Below, piece by piece: positions 1-12,100 of a stretch of 64,000 nucleotides of DNA. A model generated the notes under the pieces. It was not told where the DNA came from. It did not search any database and saw only the letters and a program-made list of their open reading frames with translations. Source of the DNA: Tragulus kanchil (taxonomy: Eukaryota; Chordata; Mammalia; Artiodactyla; Tragulidae); assembly GCA_022376925.1 (NCBI GenBank), contig JAIOJX010000024.1:168857608-168921607 (forward strand), written 5' to 3'. The first letter of the stretch is position 1; every line of letters begins with the position of its first letter. The position numbers and the translations under genes are program-made.

Positions 1-532
1 AATCAAATGATCGTGGCAAATAAGAATATATAATAAAAGGGAATGAATCAAAGGTGCAACTTCATGTTTTCTCAAAGTTTCTGTCTCCATAAAACAGCCA
101 ACCAGCCTAGGCAAAAGCTTTTTTCTTTGTTTTTCATTTCTAAGACTGGGAACAAATTAGTACAACAAAATTTCACTGCAGGGAAGAAGCATGTAATTTT
201 AATGAGATTCTTATCAATTTGTTAAGTAACTATGATCTGTTAACTTACTTGATAATAGTGTACTTCAAGAAACCTTAGCTCTCGGCCTCCGAAGCCAAAT
301 AGCTCTCCTTTATTTTGTGGTCAGAGACTGTACTTAAGGAGCCAGGATTCCGGCTAATATACTTAAAACCTGTGTGTTTGACATGGGCTTGCGCAGGCAG
401 GTGGAATATTGCAGCTCCATTGCTACCACCAGGAAGGAGCTGTGTGTGTATAAGTGCCTTATTGATGCTGAAGGAAAGTAGCCTATATTCATTTGCCTTA
501 GTGAAGATGTTTTTTTAAAAAATTCTCTCGGG

Positions 533-690
533 ACTTCCCACGTGGTCCCGTGGTTAAGCCTTCGCCTTCCAGGGCAAGAGGTGTGAGTTTGATCCCTAGT
601 CCAGGGGGTAAGATCGCCTTGAGGCCGAAAAAAACTCGAACCAATGTTGTAACAGATTCAATAAAGACTTCAGAAATGGTCAACATCAAA
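533..690 (+). mobile_element. CHR-type tRNA-derived SINE
   Basis: Head gggacttcccacgtggtccc, B-box-like tttgatccctagtcc and a tail ending aataaagact. 5' end complete. Confidence 0.8.
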
Positions 691-728
691 AAAATCTTTG
701 TTAAAAACGTATTGTCAAATCTTTATTC

Positions 729-940
729 AGGGACTTCCCTGCTGGTCCAGTGGCTAACCCTCCATGTCCCCAGCGCAGGGGCCTGGCTTCGACTCCTGAT
801 CAGGGAACTAGCTCTCACGTGCCACAATGAAAGATCCCACATGGCGCAACTGCGGGTCCCGTCTGCTTCAGCAAAGACGAGAGGTGCCCTGAGTGCTGTA
901 ACTAAGACCCAGTGCAGCCAAATAAATAAATACAAATATT
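729..940 (+). mobile_element. CHR-type SINE
   Basis: Head cagggacttccctgctggtc, then gtgccacaatgaaagatccc, and a tail gcagccaaataaataaat. Confidence 0.82.
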
Positions 941-959
941 TTAAAAATCTTTATTCAAT

Positions 960-1400
960 AAACACTGGGGATGGGAAACAACCTATAGCTCCCAGGTACT
1001 GTGCGAGGCGTAGGGATATGAGAGCGAGCCGAACACCTGTGGCCTTTGCCCTCGTGAGACGGGCTGGTGGGAGTGGGGTGAGTTAGACATGAATCAAATG
1101 ATCGTGGCAAATAAGAATATATAATGGGAGATCAAGAGAAGCTCTCCTTGGCGGTATAAAGCTGCAGCGTGAAAAATGAACAGCAAACAAGGATGGGCGG
1201 CGCGCCCCAGGGAAGGGAGTGTAGGCAGGCACCGGAGGCCGCTGCAGTTAGAGTGGGAGGACACGAGCGGAGGCGGGCGGCCTCGGGCGCCGGGCGGGTG
1301 GAGACCACGCGGCGGCTGGGCCAGGCAGAGCAGCTGGGAGACCAGGTCAGTATTCCGTTCCCGCTCGGATCACCGTGTGGACCAGAGTCACTGCACTGGA
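960..1400. repeat. Possible ancient interspersed repeat, GC-rich
   Basis: The ttcaataaacactggggat start and the gggagaccag wording near 1338 resemble an old mammalian repeat. The centre (1195-1330) is CpG-rich. The family cannot be named without a search. Confidence 0.3.
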
Positions 1401-1740
1401 GATGCAGAAAAGCTCTGTTAGGAAGTTAAAATGGGCAGGATGGTTGGAAGCTCTTGTATTGATTTCAAGGCCTGAGGGTAGAAATCTGGTGTTTCCGTTT
1501 TATGTTCCTGTAGACAGTTTTCTGTTGTAGAAACATTCTCGGTGCATGGTTCGGAGTGGGTCTCTTTTGTATTTCATCTGGAAAGATGAACTTTCTGTGT
1601 AATGCATATGCCATTACATGAGGAAAACACAAAAGGTGAATTTTATGAAAATTATTGTGGATTTCAGCAAATGGGCAAAGTTGAAGTGCCATAGTTTTGG
1701 TTATAAAATGAGAATTTCTTATCATATAAGATTACCCCAG

Positions 1741-2040
1741 GGGCTTCCCTGGTGGTCCAGTGGGTAAGGACACCGCCTTGCAGGGCAAGGGGCGCCGGTT
1801 CGATCCCTGGCCTGGGAATGGACCGATGTGTCCAACTACCCAGTCAGAGCTCTGGAGCGCACGCGCCCAGAGCCGGTGCTCTGCGACGACAGAGGCCACC
1901 GCGATGGGAGGCCCACATGGGCCAAAGAACAAAGATGGATAAAAATAGATAAATGAAAGACCAATAGAAGTGGCCTGCCTGCTCCCCTCCCTCCCCACCC
2001 CACCCCCAAATAAATAAATAAATAAATCTTAAAAAAAAAA
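1741..2040 (+). mobile_element. CHR-derived SINE with composite 3' tail
   Basis: Head gggcttccctggtggtccag, CHR body (gccggtgctctgcgacgac), then a tail atgaaagaccaatagaagtg followed by a CT-rich run and aaataaataaata. The same tail recurs in the element at 19477-19795, so it belongs to the element rather than the flank. Confidence 0.85.
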
Positions 2041-3004
2041 AAAGGTCACCCCAGTGGAGAATGATCTTACAACGCCTAGGAGATTCAGCATCCTCACCAG
2101 TTCGGGAGGTGTTGCAGACCAGAGTTGGCCCCTTTATGCGGCATTTTGGCTGCCTCCCATTTTCAAAGCAAAGAATACTGGGAGTTGTGAGACAAGGTGG
2201 TGTCACCTCTTTGGTTTCTGACGAGCACAGGGATGGCCCTCACAGTGTCCAGTCATCACTTGCATTCTGGGCTTAGTGAGAACACAGGGTGGGGGCTAAA
2301 AGAGACAGCTGCGTCCGTCGCCTCCCACCCCTGCCCTCGCTGTCCGTCACTCACGCGCTCAGGAAGGCCGTGCCCACCTGGAGACCTCGGGACCTAGCTC
2401 TTGCCGTGAGAGCCTCTGAGAGTCTCGGTGCCTGAGTAGCAGTGACAGTGGCTGCTGCAAGGGCCACTAGTGTGGACGTGTGCACACACGGGACACACAC
2501 ATACACACAGAAGCTGAACCCCTGGTGGTTAAACACAAACAAGCAGACCTTACTTGTCTGGCATCCTACCACATGGTATACATGTTTTTCTTACGAGAAA
2601 ATCTTTATGTTGAAATAGCAGACATCATGAAGGACGATGATGTACAGTCATTTCACATGCTTTTGGAAATGTAGTTTTCTGTGTATACATATTTGTTGAG
2701 CTGTTACTAAGCATCAGAAACTATTTTTTGTTACTGTAGCAGGACACTTAAAAAATAAATTGTGTTTCCTGCTAGTAGAATACTTTCTGAAGAAGAGGGA
2801 AATGTGCCCAGTGTAAGTGAGTTCTATCTAGTTTTTGAAAACCTTGGAACACTTTTCTCTTGCTGCCGTCAAACCCTGTGATGAAGTCTTTCCTGGCTAC
2901 ATCACGTTCTAGTCTACAGTTCTTTCTTAGATGGGTCACGTCTGGACGCATGCAGCACTGGGTTTCTTGCTGGTCGTAATGGCGGATTCCGTTCTCTTTG
3001 GCAG
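2041..3004. other. TMOD3 intron 2, 3' part
   Basis: No gene or clear repeat apart from a short ca-rich stretch at 2484-2515. Confidence 0.5.
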
Positions 3005-3161
3005 AATGCCCTTCTGCCCGCAGGGTTCCGGCAGAAGAACCAGACCTCAAAGTCTGCCACGGGGCCATTTGATCGAGAACACCTCCTTTCCTATCTAGAG
3101 AAGGAAGCTTTGGAGCAGAAAGACAGGGAAGACTACGTTCCCTACACTGGAGAGAAGAAAG
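3005..3161 (+). CDS. TMOD3: TMOD3 exon 3
   Basis: Acceptor ttctctttggcag precedes [17 protein letters not shown], and donor ggtaagc follows GEKK. The 157-nt exon encodes residues 43 to about 94 and ends in phase 1, so the glycine codon is completed by exon 4. It contains the amphipathic segment around [17 protein letters not shown], which in tropomodulins belongs to the first actin-binding site. It is very close to the human sequence, with no frame damage. Confidence 0.96.
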
Positions 3162-6100
3162 GTAAGCGCAGAACTTAGCACTTGATCTTTTTTACTCGAA
3201 TAGGTAGGACTGGAGACAGAGTTTCCAAAGGTGCATCCGCATCCACGGTAGTCTCAAAGATACTGATCCTGCTGACTTTAAAAACTACTAGGTAATTTGG
3301 GCATTTCCTTTACATTGAACACCTTGTCCAGTACGTTCCTTGTTAATGATCTGTTCGTGAGGTTTCGTTACACAGCAATTTTTGTTCTCTTTAGAACTCT
3401 TCAGTTCTCAACTCTAACACATACTAAAGGTGAACTAAGGTAGACTTTTAAATGCACTAAACAGTACAAAGTGCAGTGTCGAAAGTGCCACTCGGTTCTG
3501 AGTCTTGTCTTTAAAGTGGCGTGCCGTAAGTAAACATTCACGAGGCTCTCTAAGACCCTGCCGCCCTCCTTATTAATTCGGTGACTCATAGCCATTGTAG
3601 TTTTGATCGTCAGTGCTTCGTCATTGCCCCTCTGGGAGACCAGGGCCTTCCCGTGGGAGATGGTGACCTTTGCTCGCCTCAGTGGGGAGAGAGGACAGCG
3701 GGCCTTTTAGGAGCTCTCTGCACCGTGCTCTCAGCACAGACTGGCCGGAGCCGTCGGATTCTGCCTGCTCTCCCGCGGAGAGTGTGGAGTCGAGCTGAGC
3801 TTCAGCCCCGGCCTGCTGCTTTCCCACCTGCTCCCTGGTGACCAGGCGGGGCGAGGGCTCAGAGCACAGCGCTTCCCGAGTGAGGCTCTGGCTTGTTCCT
3901 GGGGAGGGAAGCCCTTCTCAGGAATCTGGCCACAGCTCTCGTCAAGGGCTGCCCCTCCACGGCAGGCGAAGGTGGGACATTCATTTGAGCGCTGTCGCCG
4001 CCGTGGGGGACAAAGGCTGTAAATGCCTTTGAGTCGGTGTTCCACAGAGTCTGTGTCGGGCATTCTCAAAATTACCCCTTATCTCCGGGCCCCCTGCTCC
4101 CATCAGGCCCGCCTCCCCTCCTCCCGAGCTGAGATTCAGGCCTTGGGTACTTGTGTGAGTCCATGTTCTCCAGAGAAAGACAGCCAAAAAGATGTGTGTG
4201 TAAAGAGACACAAAGAGATTGATTGATGTATTCATTTGTTCATTTTTGTAATGAGGTAAAAATTGTACAAATGGAGGTACAGTTGATGCACAATGTATAA
4301 ATTTCAGGTATACAGCACAGTGATTCACAGTTTTAAAGGTGAAACTTCACTTAGTTATTAGAAAATGATAGCATTATTCTCGGTGCTGCACAATATATTG
4401 TTGAAGCCTGTTTGTGTCATGCATTGTGTGTGCGTGCGTGTGCGTGCGTGTGCGTGCGTGTGCGTGCGTGTGCGTGCGCGCGCAGCCACGTCCGACCCTT
4501 GGCAGCCCCGGGGACTGTAGGTCGCCAGGCTCCTCTGTGCAGGGGAGTGCGTTCCTCCTCCGCGGGGCCCTCTGGCCGGGAGCCGCCGTCTCCGGCACAG
4601 CCTGGGAAGCCCGCGCGGCGGTTGGTCCCTTTGATGCCTGGTCTCTCTTTTGCCCCCTCCGTTTCCTCTCCCGCCTCGTGACCAGTAGTTTGTTTTCTAT
4701 ATCAGTGAGTCTGGTTCTTTCTTTGTCATGTTCACTAGTTCCTTCTGTTTTTTAGATTCCACACATACATGATAGCATACAGTATTTGTCTTTGTATATC
4801 TGACTTACTTTACTAAGCAAAATCCAAGTCCATGCGTGTTGTTGCAAATGGCAAAATTTCATTACTGTTTGTGGCTGAGGAGTATTCCACCTTATGTACA
4901 TACCACCTCATCTTTATCCTTTCGTTTTGTTGACAGACACTTAGGGTGCTTCCATATCCCGACTATTGTGTCATAAATAATGCTGCTGTGAGCACTGCAT
5001 GCATGGATCTTTATGAGTTACTGTTCTTTAATTTTTTTTTTTTTGAATATGTACCCAGGAGTGGAATTGCTGGATCATATGATAGTTCAGTTTTCAATTT
5101 TTTGAAGAACCTCCATGCTGTTTTCCTGTTTCTCCACATCCTCACAGACTTTGTTCTTTGTATTCTTTTGGTGGCAGCCATGCTGACGGCTGTGATGTGA
5201 GACTTCATTATGACTTCAATGTTCATTTTCTGATGGTTCATGACATTGAGTACCTTTTATGTGCCTGTTGGCCATCTCTTCTTTGGAAAAATGTCTCTTT
5301 AGGCCCTCCTGGATTCCTTTTGATGTATTCATTTGTTCATTTTTGTAATGAGGTAAAAATTGTACAAATGGAGGTACAGTTGATGCACAATGTATAAATT
5401 TCAGGTATACAGCACAGTGATTCACAGTTTTAAAGGTGAAACTTCACTTAGTTATTAGAAAATGATAGCATTATTCTCGGTGCTGCACAATATATTGTTG
5501 AAGCCTGTTTGTGTCATGCATTGTGTGTGCGTGCGTGTGCGTGCGTGTGCGTGCGTGTGCGTGCGTGTGCGTGCGCGCAGCCACGTCCGACCCTTGGCAG
5601 CCCCGGGGACTGTAGGTCGCCAGGCTCCTCTGTGCAGGGTCCGTTCCTCCTCCGCGGGGCCCTCTGGCCGGGAGCCGCCGTCTCCGGCACAGCCTGGGAA
5701 GCCAGCGGTTGGTCCCTTTGATGCCTGGTCTCTCTTTTGCCCCCTCCGTTTCCTCTCCCGCCTCGTGACCAGTAGTTTGTTTTCTATATCAGTGAGTCTG
5801 GTTCTTTCTTTGTCATGTTCACTAGTTCCTTCTGTTTTTTAGATTCCACACATACATGATAGCATACAGTATTTGTCTTTGTATATCTGACTTACTTTAC
5901 TAAGCAAAATCCAAGTCCATGCGTGTTGTTGCAAATGGCAAAATTTCATTACTGTTTGTGGCTGAGGAGTATTCCACCTTATGTACATACCACCTCATCT
6001 TTATCCTTTCGTTTTGTTGACAGACACTTAGGGTGCTTCCATATCCCGACTATTGTGTCATAAATAATGCTGCTGTGAGCACTGCATGCATGGATCTTTA

Positions 6101-9100
6101 TGAGTTACTGTTCTTTAATTTTTTTTTTTTTGAATATGTACCCAGGAGTGGAATTGCTGGATCATATGATAGTTCAGTTTTCAATTTTTTGAAGAACCTC
6201 CATGCTGTTTTCCTGTTTCTCCACATCCTCACAGACTTTGTTCTTTGTATTCTTTTTGGTGGCAGCCATGCTGACGGCTGTGATGTGAGACTTCATTATG
6301 ACTTCAATGTTCATTTTTCTGATGGTTCATGACATTGAGTACCTTTTTATGTGCCTGTTGGCCATCTCTCTTCTTTGGAAAAATGTCTCTTTAGGCCCTC
6401 TGCCCATTTTTAAATTGGATTCCTTTTTTTGATACTGTGTTTTATGAGCTATTTATAGATTTCGGGTAGTAACTCTTTAGCCATCATATCATTTGCAAAT
6501 ATTTTTTCCCACTCAGTAGGTTGTCCTTTCATCTGGTTGGTGGTTTCCTTTGGCTGTGCAAGAAGCTTCTAAATTTAATTACATACCATTCATTTATTTT
6601 TGCTTTTGTTTCTTTTGCCTTAAGTGACAGTTTCAAAAAAACAAAGTACAGATAGAATTTATATCAAAGAGTGTTGTATGTATGTTTTCTTCTATGAGTT
6701 TTATGGTTTCTGATTTTACATTTAGGTCTTTAATCCATCTTGAGTTTAATCTTTGTATGGTGTTAAGAGAATGTTCTAATTACATTCTTTTGCTGGTGAG
6801 TGTCTGGCTTTCTCAGCACCACTTATTGAAGAGGCTGTCTTTTCTCTATTGTATGTTCTTGCCTCTTTTGTCAAAGAGGAGTTGACCATAAGTGTGTTGA
6901 TTTATTTATGGATTCTCCGTTCTTTTCATTTTCATATGTTTTTCTTTTTGTGCCAACACCATACTATTTTGGGGTTTTTTTGCCATTTTTTTATTTTGCT
7001 TTTTTGCTTTTACAGAGTTTTGTTGTTTACAGATATGTATAATCCCAGATTAATCATGTGTATGTCCCATCCCCCCGATCCCACCCCTCCAGACCATGGC
7101 ATAGCCCCCGTGTAAGATCCCTTAACCCACAGCACACTGACAATGGTTCTCTCTTTTCCATATGCTAGCACAGGGCTCCATGTTACTCTTTCCATATCTC
7201 TTGCCCACTCTTCCCTCTCTGCAATGCCCGTAAGTCTGTTCTCTATGACTGTTTTTCCATCGATGCTCTGTGTATGTATTTGTCAGTACGATCATACTAG
7301 ATTCTGTATACTATACTGTAAGTGTTAGTATACTATACTTGTCCTTCTCTTTTTGACTTACTTCACTTTGTATAATAGGTTCTAGGTTCATCCACCTCAC
7401 TAGGACTGAAACTTCTGCATTTCTTTTTGTGGCTGAGAAGTACTCCATTGTATACATGTACCAGAGCTTCTTTAGCCATTCATTTGTCGATGGACATCTA
7501 GGTTGCTTCCATGTCTAACTATTGTGTAGAGTGCTGCAATGAACATTGGGGTACAGGTGTCTCTTTCAATTTTGATTTCATCAGGGTATAAGCCTGATAG
7601 TGAGATTGCTGGGTCATATGGTGCTTCTGTTCTTAGCTTTTTGAGGATCTCCACACTGTCTTCCATAGTGGTTGTATCATCAATTTACATTCCCACCAAT
7701 TATGCAAGAGTGTTCCCTTTTCTCCACACCCTCTCCAGCATTTATTATCTGCAGATTTTTTGATGATGGCCATTCTGACTGGTGTGAGGTGATATCTCAT
7801 TTCTCTAATAACAAGCTATGTTGAGCATTGTTTCATGTGTTTTTTGGCCATCTGTATGTCTTCTTTGGAGAGGTGTCTGTTTAGGTCTTTTTTTTTTTTT
7901 AATTTTGGCCCCTTTTTATTGAATTTTTATTCATTTATTTTTCATCCATCTTCATTCTTCCACCTATATGGGCCTCCCATTGCAGTGGCTTCTCTCGTTT
8001 CAGAGCACAGGCTCTGGGCGCATGCGCTCCAGAGCACTGGCTCATAATTGGACACACCAGTCCAGCCACTCCAGGGCACGTGGGATCCTCCCGGGCCAGG
8101 GATAGAACCAGTGCCCCTTGCACTGCAAGGCAGACTCTTAACCCCCTGGACCACCAGGGAAGACCCTGTTTAGGTCTTTTTCCCATTTTTTGATTGAGTT
8201 GTTTGTTTTTTCAGTGTTGAGTTGTCTGAGCTGCTTGTGTATTTTGAAAATTAATTCTTTGTTGGTTGTTTTCTTTGCTATGATTTTCTCCCGTTCTGTG
8301 GGTTGTCTGTTCACTTTGTAGTTTCTTTTGCTGTGCAAAAGCTTTTCAGTTTCATTAAGTCCCATGTTTATTTTTATTTCCATTGTTCTAGTGGGCGAGT
8401 TGTAGAAGACCTTGCTTTGATTTATGTCATTGAATGTTTTGCCTATATTCTCCTCTAAGAGTTTTAGGGTTTCTGGTCTTACATTTAGGTCTTTAATCCA
8501 TTTTGAGTTAATCTTTGTGTATGGTGTCAGGGAATGTTGCAACTTCATTTTTTTGCATGTCGCTGTCCAGTTTTCCTGGCACCACTTGTTGAAGAGGCTG
8601 TCTTTGTCCCATTTTATGTTTTTACCTCCTTTGTCAAAAATAAGGTATCCATAGGTGTGTGGGTTTATCTCTGGGTTCTCGATCTTGTTGCATTGGTCTA
8701 TAGTTCTGTTTTTGTGCCAGTACCATACTGTCTTAATGACTGCTGCTTTGTGGTATAGCCTGAAGTTGGGGAGGCTGATCCCTCCAGCTCCATTCTTCTT
8801 CCTCAGTATTGCTTTGGCTATTCGAGGTCTTTTGTGTTCCCATATTAACTGTGTTATTCTTTGGTCTAGTTCTGTGAAGAATGTCATTGGTAGTTTGATA
8901 GGGATTGCATTGAATCTGTAGATGATATTTGGTAGTATGGCCATTTTCATGATATTGATTCTTCCGACCCAGGAACATGGAATCTCTCCATCTGTTTATG
9001 TCGTCTTTGATTTCTTTCATTAGTGTCTTGTAATTTTCTGTGTACAGTTCTTTTGTCTCTCTAGGTAGGTTTATTCCTAGATATTTTATTCTTTTGGTTG

Positions 9101-12100
9101 CAGTGATGAATAGGATTGCATACTTGATTTTTCTTTCTGCTTTTTCATTGTTTGTATATAGGAATGCCAGTGATTTCTGTGTATTGATTTTGTATCCCAC
9201 AACTTTGCTGAATTCATTGATTAGCTCTAGTAGTCTTCTAATAGTGTCTGGGGTTTTCTATGTATAGTATCATGTCATCTGCGAATAGAGTTTTACTTCT
9301 TTTCCGATCTGGATTCCTTTTATTTCTTTTTCTTCTCTTATTGCTGTTGCTAGAACTTCCAGGACTGTGTTGAATAGTAGTGGTGAAAGTGGACATCCCT
9401 GTCTTGTTTCTGATTTGTGGAGCATTTTTAAAAATACTCGTGCCTGGCCAGCCTTAATTCTCCGCATTGAAGCATCACTCAGATAGATCCTCGAGACTCT
9501 CTGGTACGCGGTCCTCCAGGAGTTTTTGTTTTGACAGACCTTTCTTTGTGTCTCTCATACACTCAGGCAAGAAATTACAGAGGAACTACGAATAAAGAAC
9601 TAACATGGGGCTTCCTTGCTGGTCCAGTGGTGAAGACTCTGGCTTCCAGCACAAGGGCCTGGGTTCAGTCCCGAGTCAGGGCACTGGATCCCACAGGCCA
9701 CAACTGACAGTTCACACACGGCAACTGTGACCCAGTTTAGCCAAATACATAAGTAAAATTTAAAAAATACTAAAATAAAATAATTAACATGGGTCTATTG
9801 TGTTAGTTGCTTTATACATGCTACATCATTTGAGCAGAATGAAGGTGAAATTTCTATAAAGAATCCACATAAGAAGAAAAACACATAAGAAAAACCGCAT
9901 AAGAAAGATGATCATACTAAAATGGTATACCAGAAAGTTTAGTAACAAATGGTTTTTGATAAAACCAGTACCAAATTTATGCATTTCCCTACCCTCTGCA
10001 AACATACACTCATACACCCTATATAATAAATGCATATTGAATAAAAGCTGAACATTTCACTCATCCTGTAAGACATTGAGGGCACAAGTCACATTAACTA
10101 TGAATATTGGAGATCTATCAGCAGCTCTTAGTAATTAAGATTTGTAACCTCAATTTATATGAGAGTAAATTAACACACGTTTAGAAAGGCACTTTCTATT
10201 AATATGTAATTGATCAGGCAGTTTGCTAATTATGTATTTCTCAGAAAACAGCTGATTTTGACAAACACACTGGCTGAATAAATTATCTTTTTCTTTCTTT
10301 ATAATTTAGGGGGCCAAACATGAATTTACTCAATGAGACAAAAAAAAAAAAAAATAGCCTTTATGTCAGACCCTTAGTGTTTTTTTTCTTTTTAAATCTT
10401 TATTAAGATGCAGCCCACATCATAAAATTGACTGATTTAAAGTGTACAATGGTTTTTAGTATATTCACAGAATTGTATAGCAATCAGCACAGTCTTAACT
10501 TTATAACATTTTTATCATCTCAAAAGGAAACCTTATACCATGAGCAGTATACTCACTGTGCGTGGCACCCTCACTGTATGCGCCAACCCTAAGTAACCAC
10601 TTACCAGCCTTTTTTTTCTCTAAATTTGCCTATTCTGGACATTTCAAATAAACGGACTCTTACAATCTGTGTCTCTGGCTGGCTTCCTTCACGTTTCATT
10701 GTGTGGAAACACCCACTTTGTTTATCCGTTCATTAGTTGATGGACATTTGGATTGTTTCAACATTTTCGCTGTTATGAATAGTGCTGCTGTGAACATTTG
10801 TGGTCCCCAAGTGGGTCAGCGATACAGAATCTGCCTGCCAGTGTGGGAGGTGCAGGTGGGATCCCGGGGTGGGGAAGATCCCCTGGAGGAGGCAATGGCA
10901 GCCCACTCAGGTGTTCTTGCCGAGAAAGACTGTGAGGTCGCACAAGAGTCGGATGTGACTGAACGATTGAATACGTATCCTGCTTTACAGTTTTCTGTGT
11001 ACAAGTTGCTATTTATATCTACTAATGAAATTGCTGGGTCACTTGGTGACTATTTTTTAACAGTACGAAGAATTACCAAATTGTTTTCCAAAGTGGCCGC
11101 ACCATTTTACATTCCCACCAGTATTAGGATTCTGATTTCTCCACATCCTGGTAAACTGTTGCCTTTAGTTAGATCATACACATCTTAGTAGGTGTGAAAT
11201 GCTAACACTCATTGTGGTTTTCATTTGCATTACTGTAACGACTGATATTATTGAGTGTTTTTTTGTGTCCTGTTAGACTTCGGATATCTTCTTTAGGTAA
11301 ATGTCTCTTCAAATCCTTTACCTATTTTTAAGGTGATATTTTTTTATTTCTCATTTTTGTTAGTCAACAGATATTTGATTTATTATTGATAAACATTATA
11401 GGTATATTCTAGATTTTTTTAAATTAAATATATGATTGGAAAATTGTTTTTCTTATTCCAGAGCTTGTCTTCTCACTTTCTTGGTGGTATCATTGTCCCA
11501 CAAAAGTTTCAGGTTTTGATATAGTCCAGTTTATTTTTTCTTTTGTTTTCTGTACTGTTGTTATGTCTAAAAAATCATCACCTAAATCATGGTCATGGAG
11601 ATATAATCTTATGTTGTTGTTTTCTAGGAGTGTAGTAGTTTTAGTTCTGTAAAACAGCCTCTTTTCATTTCATCTCAAAAGGAAACCTTTGAGCAGTATA
11701 CTCACTGTGCGTGGCACCCTCACTGTATGCGCCAACCCTAAGTAACCACTTACCAGCCTTTTTCTCTAAATTTGCCTATTCTGGACATTTCAAATAAACG
11801 GACTCTTACAATCTGTGTCTCTGGCTGGCTTCCTTCACGTTTCATTGTGTGGAAACACCCACTTTGTTTATCCGTTCATTAGTTGATGGACATTTGGATT
11901 GTTTCAACATTTTCGCTGTTATGAATAGTGCTGCTGTGAACATTTGTGGTCCCCAAGTGGGTCAGCGATACAGAATCTGCCTGCCAGTGTGGGAGGTGCA
12001 GGTGGGATCCCGGGGTGGGGAAGATCCCCTGGAGGAGGCAATGGCAGCCCACTCAGGTGTTCTTGCCGAGAAAGACTGTGAGGTCGCACAAGAGTCGGAT

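Larger units (their letters stand above)
1..1124. repeat. Left-edge ~1.09 kb duplication, right copy complete, left copy cut by window edge
   Basis: Positions 1-34 repeat at 1091-1124 (aatcaaatgatcgtggcaaa and following). This fits the end of a first copy at 34 and a second copy from about 35 to 1124, the same pattern as the complete pairs. Confidence 0.7.
4225..6985 (-). mobile_element. L1 retrotransposon, 3' portion (older copy)
   Basis: On the minus strand it encodes the end of L1 ORF2 ([18 protein letters not shown]) and a 3' UTR. Interrupted by a Bov-A SINE with a tg/cg repeat near 4424-4640, and by the younger L1 from 6990. Inflated by duplication pair 1. Confidence 0.85.

Noticed and set aside
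1169..1429. GC-rich segment at 1.2-1.35 kb as an alternative TMOD3 promoter or exon
   Set aside because: It appears to be part of an old interspersed repeat; no coding continuity or conserved promoter signal is seen.
8138..8950. 270-codon minus-strand frame as a host gene
   Set aside because: It is L1 ORF2 C-terminal sequence and reads into the nested SINE at its end.
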